From Trichostrongylus colubriformis (taxonomy: Eukaryota; Nematoda; Chromadorea; Rhabditida; Trichostrongylidae), in contig OZ022257.1 in assembly GCA_963978905.1 (NCBI GenBank), positions 9,012,509 to 9,076,508 of the forward strand: a DNA stretch of 64,000 nucleotides, read 5' to 3'. A program made the translations under genes and the position numbers. How positions within the stretch are numbered: the first letter of the stretch is position 1; the number at the start of each line of letters is the position of its first letter. This document shows positions 50,401-59,400 of this stretch, piece by piece. Under the pieces are notes generated by a model. That model was not told where the DNA came from. It saw only the letters and a program-made list of their open reading frames with translations, and did not search any database.

Positions 50401-53400
50401 ATCATCGTCCCGTAGATTGTCGTCTTTGGTCGGTGAATACTTCTTAAATAATCGCCGTGTTGCTTCAGTAATGTTGGCTTCATCGGATTCCGGAATGGTA
50501 GTAGTGACCTGAATTTTTTGTGACTTTCCTGACATCAACTGGATAGGCCCCCCACTACTGGCTTTAGGGCATGGTAAGGCAGCGTTCATACTTGGCGGTG
50601 CCGGCGGCAGGGCATGGCTGCGTACCTCTGCGTCTCTGCCTGTGCCGCTGTCTTGTTGCCTGCGTCGTCTCTGCATCTCCCCCTGTCACGCTGCTTCGCT
50701 TATGTGGACGCAGCCCTCCCGCCGGCGCGATGTATGAATGCGGCCTCATGGTTGTTCGAATACCATCCCGCACTACTTCATACCACTTGAAACGTTTCGT
50801 TAATGAAGTTAATTTTCTGTTAACTTACCATTTCCAGTCTTGAGATCGTAGAGATACTTGTACTGTCGGAGTCCGATTGTCGGAATTGAGTCGATATCTG
50901 CGAAATCTCACTGACGCTATGGAAAAATTGCTGCTATCTACACTTTCACTTTCAAACAAAAAGAATGTGACAGGTAGGAGGAAGGGAAGGATTGAAGTCA
51001 AACACAGAGTGGTTTACTACAGAAGCATCGTAATACAGTAGCGCTCAGCAGTGTTCGGCCAAATGGTTTTTCACTTGGATTTTTCACTTGTGACTTTTTT
51101 TGCAATTGGACCGACTAAAAGAAATTTTAGTATGTTGCACTTGGAGACACTGCATACTGAATATACTATTTTGGCGCTCAACGTGTAAGTTACGTGGTCA
51201 AATGCAATTTTTTGTTTTTGAAGTGCCATCCCTATGCCGTCCCGCTGTGGCGCTGTCATGGAAAGACGTGGTCTTTCTACAAAATATTGATGTTCTTTGA
51301 GGCTTGCTCGCTTTGTTTTTGTAAAGGAAGTCATTTTTCCTAACCAAACCTTTTTCCTTTTTTTTGGTGGTCTCGCAGAAAATTCTTGTAAAAAACCATC
51401 AAAAGGGTCAAGCGGCACTAAAGTAGAAGGAAATGTTGACAATAGGTCCAGGCACCACATATTGAAATTTTGCCAAATTTGGTAAAGTAGAAAAAAGCAG
51501 TCACCTGCAGTGAGGATGGGGTTCCGGTGATCAGCTCAACTGCCTTTATCTGAATGTTTACTTTTTATATCCACACTAGGGATGAAAGCCATCTTCAAAC
51601 ATGCGCATGTATTTCCTGCGTGGGATAATGCCTTTCAACAATATTATGCTACTCACCGTTGTAGACTCGGACTTCTCCACAGTTTCATTGCTCTGAAATA
51701 GCAAGCCGATTATACATAATAGTTTTCATAATATAATATGTCTTTTGCTCGGTCACACGAAAAATTTTATACATGAAAGTTTTCTAAATATAATTTGTCT
51801 TTTGCATGGTTAAACAACCATTCTTCATAATATATGGCGTATGATAGTCACAGAGCTGTATTCCTTCCAATGGCTAGCCTACCCGTGAGATCCCTGTTAA
51901 GCTCGTTTATGCTTTGTGCAACGGTACCGGTAGCGACGCCGGCACTCTGGTAACGCGCTCCGCTTGCGACGCTCGACCCAGCCACTCTACATACAGTGTG
52001 AAGATCGTGATGAGACCCACGACTTCGAATTCGAATCTTGCCATAGTGCCAAACTATCAAGATTTGAATTCAAAGTCGTAAGCTTTCGCCACAATAATCA
52101 TAATGCGGTATAGTTGGGTCAAGCGTTTTACAAACGGAGCGCGCCACCAGAGTGCCGCCGTGCTCGGCGTCGCTGCCCGAGCACGAAATGTGAACGGAGC
52201 CTTCATCGGGAAGTGTCATTTTAGCCATTTCCTCCTTGGTCACCAAATCCTTGAGCTCCTTATGCGCTCTTGAGTTGCCACAGTAATATGCCCTCACGGG
52301 GAACGTATCCCAGGTTGGAACGACCATTTGTAATGACAACTATTTTTCGAATCTACTTTTAAAATTGTTAGAGACACAGCTTGCGACAAGTAAGCGTAAT
52401 CGCGCCCATTTTCAAAAGTGAAGGTTCTTTGACGCTCGAAGCAAAAAAAGAAGGAAAAAGCCTGGGAATACCCAAAATAAGGTTCCCTGACCACAGCTAT
52501 CGTACAAGATGCACCCTAGAAACGGGTGTTTGCTCAATGGTATCACTCAGATGTCATCGATATCCCCTGTTTCGGCCCGCTAGAGCCGCATTCAATTGCG
52601 GTTACGGTGGCGAGGCGTGGCTGCATATCTCTTCGTCCCCGCCTATGCTATCACCTTCCCGTGTCACTCTGCCTCACTTCCTGTAAACGCAGTCGAGCTC
52701 TGCCGGCTCAAAGTATGAACGCTGCCTGAAGCTGTCTTCATCATTAGAATTCCTATTTTTGGTGATGGTTTGCAAACTTCCTTCGCCACGTAAATGCCAC
52801 GTTGGAAATTAGTTCTTCAATGCCTGGTGTGATTTGGCTGGGGGCGCGTATTAATGAAGTTCGAGTGGCATAATGCCTTTTATACGTCCATTGCGTCCTT
52901 CATTCGTCCAGAGTTTGATATTGGCATAGCGATCAAACTTGTTGAGGATCTGACCATACAATTTTGTTTTCTCACTACCGCACAAATAATCATTGCGACT
53001 TTAATTTTCCTCGTTTCATATCAGCTTTCTCAATAATTCATGACCGATTCTCCTAGCTATAAATCCCGTAGCCCTTTTTGTTCCAAAACTAATTTTAACA
53101 TGAACGATTCTCGCACTATGTATATAGGAATTTCAAACCAGGTTTCACCTTTGTGGTGGTTGTTTGTGGATAATCAGCTGTTTCGTCGTGGCCTGCTGCC
53201 GTTGTTGAAATGGATGCAATGGATAAATCGGATTTGACTGTGATAGGAGTGATGGCGCTGCTCAACGCGATCAGAGCTTCGCCTGATTTTATCTGAATAA
53301 AATAGAACTCAAAATATTTATGAACTTTCTATCGAAAATCATGATTCACATGAATTTTGATTTAAGTTTGAGCTGCCGAAAAACTGTTAAGTGTGCTGTG

Positions 53401-56400
53401 GCTTGGGAGAACAGGAGGTTTCGGAATGAAGCCACTGTCAATCAAACTGTAGTGGATGCCTATTCAGGTTGTCATGAATTTCAGTGGATTTACTGCTGTC
53501 TTCAAAGCAAGAATGATTCACGAAATACGATTTAAATGAAGGAGAAGAGCAGGTGAATCGTCGGGAGGTCTCAAGAAAGGTACTCTGAGAGTCGAGGATT
53601 CCTCGACAAGGGGTCGTATTTGACCGGATAGGGCGGTGGGGACGTACCGGTCAGCGAGAAGTACTAATATCTTAATTTTCAATAAACAGATGAGAAGCAA
53701 AGGGTGTTTCGCCACAAATCTGTGTGACAAAAAGTAAAATGAATACCTTTTTGCCTTAGTGAAGCATATATAGCAACAGGGCGTATTGGAACTATGCAAT
53801 CCGGCAACAGTTACTGGTATTTTTCAGGTCAAAAAAGAGGGGGGGACGAGTTTGGTCGCCGTGGAGCGGGTCAGATCGAAGCGGCTATTTTCCTCGTCAA
53901 GTGGGAGAGCTCTGGAAGGAGACACGCGCTGCATTTTGGGAGATGGGGGTGGCGATGATTCGGGTAAATGAGTGTGACATCTTTTCGTCCTGCACCTAAC
54001 CAGGGCAACTTTAGTCAGCTGTTGTCTATTCTATGAGCCTAACTAAAGTGAATCGTTTTTGAGAAAAATCTAAGTAAAAGCTAGTTTCGATAAAAATTCT
54101 TTGGACCTCAAGGAATAGAGTGACTTGGGATAAATCCTTCAGAAGGTGTGTTTTTTTTTCTCGATTTCTAGGATGTTCGAGCGGAAGTGTAATTCGAAGT
54201 ACCTGCTTCACAGCAACTTCCTCTGCAGCTTCAATTTCTTCGAAAATCTTCGGATCGAAAGGCTCAGAAGTGCTGAGTTCCTCCGATGAAAACGTCGATG
54301 CTTCTTCATCTGGACTTAAAGTTGGTTCTGAAAAAAATAATCACCTTGTAAAGATAAGAGATCATTTACCTAAAAAAGAATTAATTGAACAAATAATCCT
54401 GTTACCTTCAGGGCCAGGTAGTACTTCTATTTTGAAAAGTGAATCAACGATTGGTATATCTCTAGCCCATTTGGGACGTATGAAGCCGGTTCGAGGTCGC
54501 CATCGTTCCCAGTAGAGTTCGTCTTCTGCAGCCACCGTCAGCCTTATGGTTATTTTATGATAACAAAATTCGAGGATCAAGTAGGTAGGAGTAATGTTCT
54601 AGAGTTTGAAAAACAAGAAAGTTTTTAGGTGTTCTGAATATGCTTACAGGAACTGCACTGCACCGATGTCACGATCAGTTGTCCAAAGTACTTCAATGAG
54701 GAATTTCTTTCTGGTGTCCGAATGTGTTACAGAATCATTTGTCATTGAATCGTCGCAATATTGGTAGCGAATACCTGAACGTAATGCACGACAATGACCA
54801 TAAGCCCTCTTCATATAGGGAACATGAATGTTACTGACTGCAAGCATTCAAACATTGCGGTGAAGGTAACGGAAGAGATAAATTTGGTGGATTGCGAAAT
54901 AAATCAAACCTCAGTCAATCAAATCTGAGGCCGCCGTCAGACTTTGCGATTTCGCGATTCTGCGATTTTGCAGCATTGCACCGCACGCGATACTACAACG
55001 CTGAGATTGTGCAGTGCCGCAACTTCGCGCGCGGGGCAGCGACACCGCAAAACCGCAGAATCGTAAGGCCGCGGTCATACTTTGCGCAGCTGCATTAGTT
55101 GACGCCGGCACCGGCGTCAACTAATGCAGCTGCGCAAAGTATGACCGCGGCCTAAGATCGCAAAGTCTGAAGGCGGATTGGTATCTCTCTAGGACAAGCA
55201 TAATGTGTGCCGTTCCAAACAAATTGCCGTTGAAGGAGATGATATACCTTGATTTGGTAGGTCTGAGTCCAATATTTCGAAATTGAAAAAAAACTGAGAT
55301 ACTCATACACTACAGTGCTCTGCATAATGATACAGTCACCCATAAATTGTCCAAAAGATATGTTTGCAGAGTGATTCAATAAAGTCTCTGAGTAAAAGAT
55401 GCGATAGTATCAAATTGTAGTTGGAAAACGCAGAAAAATTTTCTCTTCATGTGTTTTGGAACTGTCGCTTTTCCGATTCTGCAAAATGATACCGCCACTT
55501 CGGATTTCCTCGTCGCTTCTGACCTCCACTTGCTCAAGCTGTATTGTTGTTGTAGGCTCATCATTTTCAGGTAATGACAGAGGAAAACTGCTGTCTGACA
55601 TGAAGAAAGATTGATCTACTTCGAAATAAGACCCTTAGACGTCCAAATGTCAGATCGCGAAAAAATGGAGACGAGTTTGCGCACTCCTCGATAATTTCAA
55701 CTAGGGTTCTGCAGGGTATGAAACCAGATGGAGTACTGAAGGTCTTGCTATGCCATTAGATAAAGACAAGCGCAGTATCTCAAAAGATGAGTCAAGTTTT
55801 CCTAGGCTCGGGAACAAGATCTTCGCTAGACTCAAGGTGTCAACAAAGGCTGTTTATAGGAACATGAAGAAGTGCAAATCCACTTCTAAATGAGACATGG
55901 GGAGGGCAGTGTTCAGAACCCCAGAATATCGCGAAAGCATATGTAGTCAGTTTCGCCAAGAGGTAGATGAGAGCGGATCGGATTGAGGTGCTTGATACGT
56001 TCAAAAGCTTGAACACATTTCCTTTGATGTTTTTTCTCCATGCTGTCCTTCTTTATGCGAAAAAACTAAGATATGACTGCTCGGGCGACTACCGGCACAA
56101 TAGCATGAGGGACAGACTTCAGTTTTCAAGAAGGTCTTCAAAGGAGGAGGTGTCATGGCGTAGGGTTTGATAATTTTTGGAATTTTTGTTTTGTTCTCGG
56201 AAGGATAAGCCATCCGAACACCGGATCCTCATGCTTCGTACCCTTCTCTCGTTGTGCGTGTTGAAATCTACACCAAAACCTTGTTTTCATGTAGTTAATG
56301 GGCATGTCAGCCGGAGCGCTTCATCATCGTGAAGCCGTCACCGCATGGACCCTCTGACCAAGACGACAAACGGACCCGACCTTTATCAAATGGAAAATTT

Positions 56401-59400
56401 GCTCGAGTTTTATGCTGGAAAGAAGTTACGTGGAGAGAAGCCATTTCGGAGGAGTTAGGGAGCTCAAACAGGCCCTCATAGACGCATGGCACTAAGTGGA
56501 CGAAAGACATTCTGGAAAATTCATATGGGCCTAGATAGTCGAAATTTTTTGATACTAGCAATGAAGGAGGTCCAGCTGCTAATAATATTGGCGTTCTTCT
56601 TTTCTGTTGATTTCTTGTTGTTCGTTACTTCGATCTGTTCAGTGGCGTGTTTGCAGAACAGGAAAATCGACATTATGAAAGCAAATGAAGAGAAAATTTT
56701 CCTCTGCTTTCCAATTACAATTTGACGTTGATGCACGAATGCGCTTCCACACTGACTACATCTTTTACTTAGAGACTTTTTATGGATCACTCTGCAAGCA
56801 GAGTCTTTGGACAATTTATAGGTGGCTGTATCCCCTCAAACGTCTTTGACCAAATGCTTTTTTTGCCATAACTTTTTTTCCTGCTAAAGCAATTTGGGAA
56901 AAATTTCAGTATGATGTGCCCAAACTTACTCTGTATATTTGCTACTAATCGGGTGCCATTAGACTCTTTTAATAGATTTCTACAAGCGTTTATTACAAAA
57001 TCATCGGAAAACACGGAAAGCTTGGTGAGGAAAAACGGGCTCATTCTAAAGTTCAAAATCAGAAAACCGTGAGAAACATTAATATTTTATAGGAAAGCCT
57101 CAAATTCAGATGACAGGGGCATCTCGGGACGAGGTCGAGTCCATAACTTCTCTATACTAACTGTATGAGGCAAGGCGCTCTATTCTCCTACTAGTTGGGG
57201 CCCTTTTCCCCCTCTGTTCCTACTATTTTGTAATGGAAAGCGTTTTTCGAGCTCTGAACACATGTGTTCTATCGTAATGAGGTGCAGGGATTGGTTTGGC
57301 CTCTTGAGAAGTGTGACTACCTCACGCTGGATGGCTTTCATCACTTTTGTTGACGTATGTTTCGGACTGATAGCTTGTGGTAGAATCCATCCAGCAGGTA
57401 TACTTTGGCTCGCCTATGGTGGTACGATGCTCACCATCTTGTCCTTGTAGTCTACTCTGTCATTATTCCGTCCATGTTCAAAGTGAGACCCATACCATGC
57501 AGTGAAAATTCCCTATGCACCGCCACAGATCTTTCACCATGCTTGACTGTGGGTTCTATGCGTTTCGGAATGAATCTTTCACCAAAACGACGTCTCGCAT
57601 ACCAGATTCCATCACTTTCGAGCAAATTGAACTTGCTCTTAGCGGTGAAAAGGACTTTGCCCCAATCCACTGAAGTCCAGTTTAGATGGCGCCGCGCAGT
57701 GGCAACTTTGTCTCTACTATTCCTGGGTTTCAAAAAGGGTTTTTGACTGAACATCGTTTAGACCTCTCCCCACAGTCTGTCGACTGATTTTGATGCCATC
57801 CCTCCCGAGAAACTTAGCGACGAACTAAAGACGTGAGAAGGGAACGGCTTTTAGCTGCGAAGGATCCATCTGTCTTACATAAAGTAAACGGTAGCGAAGT
57901 ATTCCCATTTTCTCTGCATTGCTAGTAGAGCCATCAACCTCGCATGGATCCAGAATCGACGATATCGTTTGATGGGGCAGCTCCACAAAACAAAATCGAG
58001 TTGATCTTCATTTCAGATTTCTTCACCTTCACTGTCCCCTTACGTACACGCTGGAGATGTCTGCTCTTCTAACAATTATCTCAAGCGTACCAGCCGTGAA
58101 ATTAATCCATATGAAATTAATCCAATCCAGATAGGTTTAGGAAGGAGAATAGTTAAAATATAGTAAGCATGGGGACCTAGAAAAAGTGGTGTCATAACAA
58201 AAACTTGTATATAACCACGCATCTTTTACCGTTTCGTGGCACATCAATATATCTCATACATGGTACCCTCAGGTAAAGCATACCACAATTTCGCTCAGAT
58301 TGGTCCACTAGAAAAAAGTTACAGCTGCAAAAACTATGTCGCCGAAGACTTTGAGCGCTACTGTATATCTTGTAGATGCGAAAAATTCAATTTTCCGGCC
58401 CTAAAGAAATACTAAACCAAAACTACTGCGAGTAATTTAAGGTTTTTTAAAGACTTTTGCAGCCTTTTTTGAATTATTTGAATAAAATTTTGAAATCTAG
58501 TGTTTTTGTTGTGTACTCACATCAGCATGAGACTTCGAAACAACACGATACTGGGAAGATTTGCCATTCTTTTTCTGTTTCTTTGAAATTCGGGGAAATA
58601 GAAGGATCACGAAAACTCCGTACACGAATTCCAACTTCTCTCTTCGTAAAACCTCGGCATCGATATTAGTTTGTACTTCTCTGTTATGCCAACGAGGTTA
58701 TTAGGTGGAATATTTATCAAAGGCCTAACGTTTCGACCAGATCGTCTTCCTCAAAGGCCCATTCCACCACCGCGAGAGTGGGACGCCACCACTCCGTGTC
58801 AGCTTTTGTCAGTGAATTCACATCGCGGCGGTGGATTGGGCCTTTGAAGAAGACGATCTGGTCGAAACGTTAGGCCTTTAATAAATAACCACCTAACAAC
58901 CTCGTTGGCATGACAGAAGAACATCAAACTGCGTACACGATTCAATTCAATATGAACCACCTACCGAACACCTCTTCACCGTCTCCAACAATAAAACGTC
59001 CACCTCGCAGAGATCCTAAACAGGTAGTTCCTAAAGGTCACTAATAATCATGTGAGATCGAAAAAATTACCAATCAGATATCCTTCTGGGGTACATAACC
59101 GTGATTGAAGCATAAATCCTCGGAAATGAATGTAGCCGACGAGGCGAACTGAAATGGCCGTCAATACATACTTTTGATCATCATAAAATGGTGATGTTCA
59201 TGACAGCAGCGGGCGGTTTTGGGTCGGGGGAACCATGAATGGTATGTATGGTCATGTAGCGTCCCGCAGACAGACAGGGACTTGTGCAGCATGAGAGTGC
59301 CCTGCATTGCGCGAAAGTCAAGCCATGCATACTACAGCATGATTGGAAGAGATTTATCACTGCAGTGGTTGATATCAACCTAATCTTCGTTGACTAGTGA

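Larger units (their letters stand above)
55313..58363 (-). mobile_element. Tc1-like transposon, itself interrupted
   Basis: The proposed left end CAGTGCTCTGCATAATGA at 55313 continues after a nested element at 56831 (TCCCCTCAAACGTC). The right end is GCCGAAGACTTTGAGCGCTA ending 58363. TA flanks at 55311-55312 and 58364-58365. Subterminal T-rich blocks of both ends match. The transposase relic lies on the minus strand at 57235-57850. The join across the nested insert is inferred. Confidence 0.5.

Noticed and set aside
51071..51460. 129-codon minus frame resembling a transposon product
   Set aside because: No catalytic motif could be identified; only the adjoining Tc1-like end is kept, at low confidence.
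52200..52339. Minus-strand open stretch with KELKDLVTKEEMAKM
   Set aside because: It looks protein-like and lies in the Reeler/EGF intron, but has no usable donor and adjoins a palindromic MITE; joining it would break the otherwise consistent phases.
58563..58610. Minus-strand exon candidate with a GTGAGT donor between Reeler exons 3 and 4
   Set aside because: Every acceptor that keeps the phase gives an in-frame stop, whereas exons 3 and 4 join directly and complete the Reeler domain.
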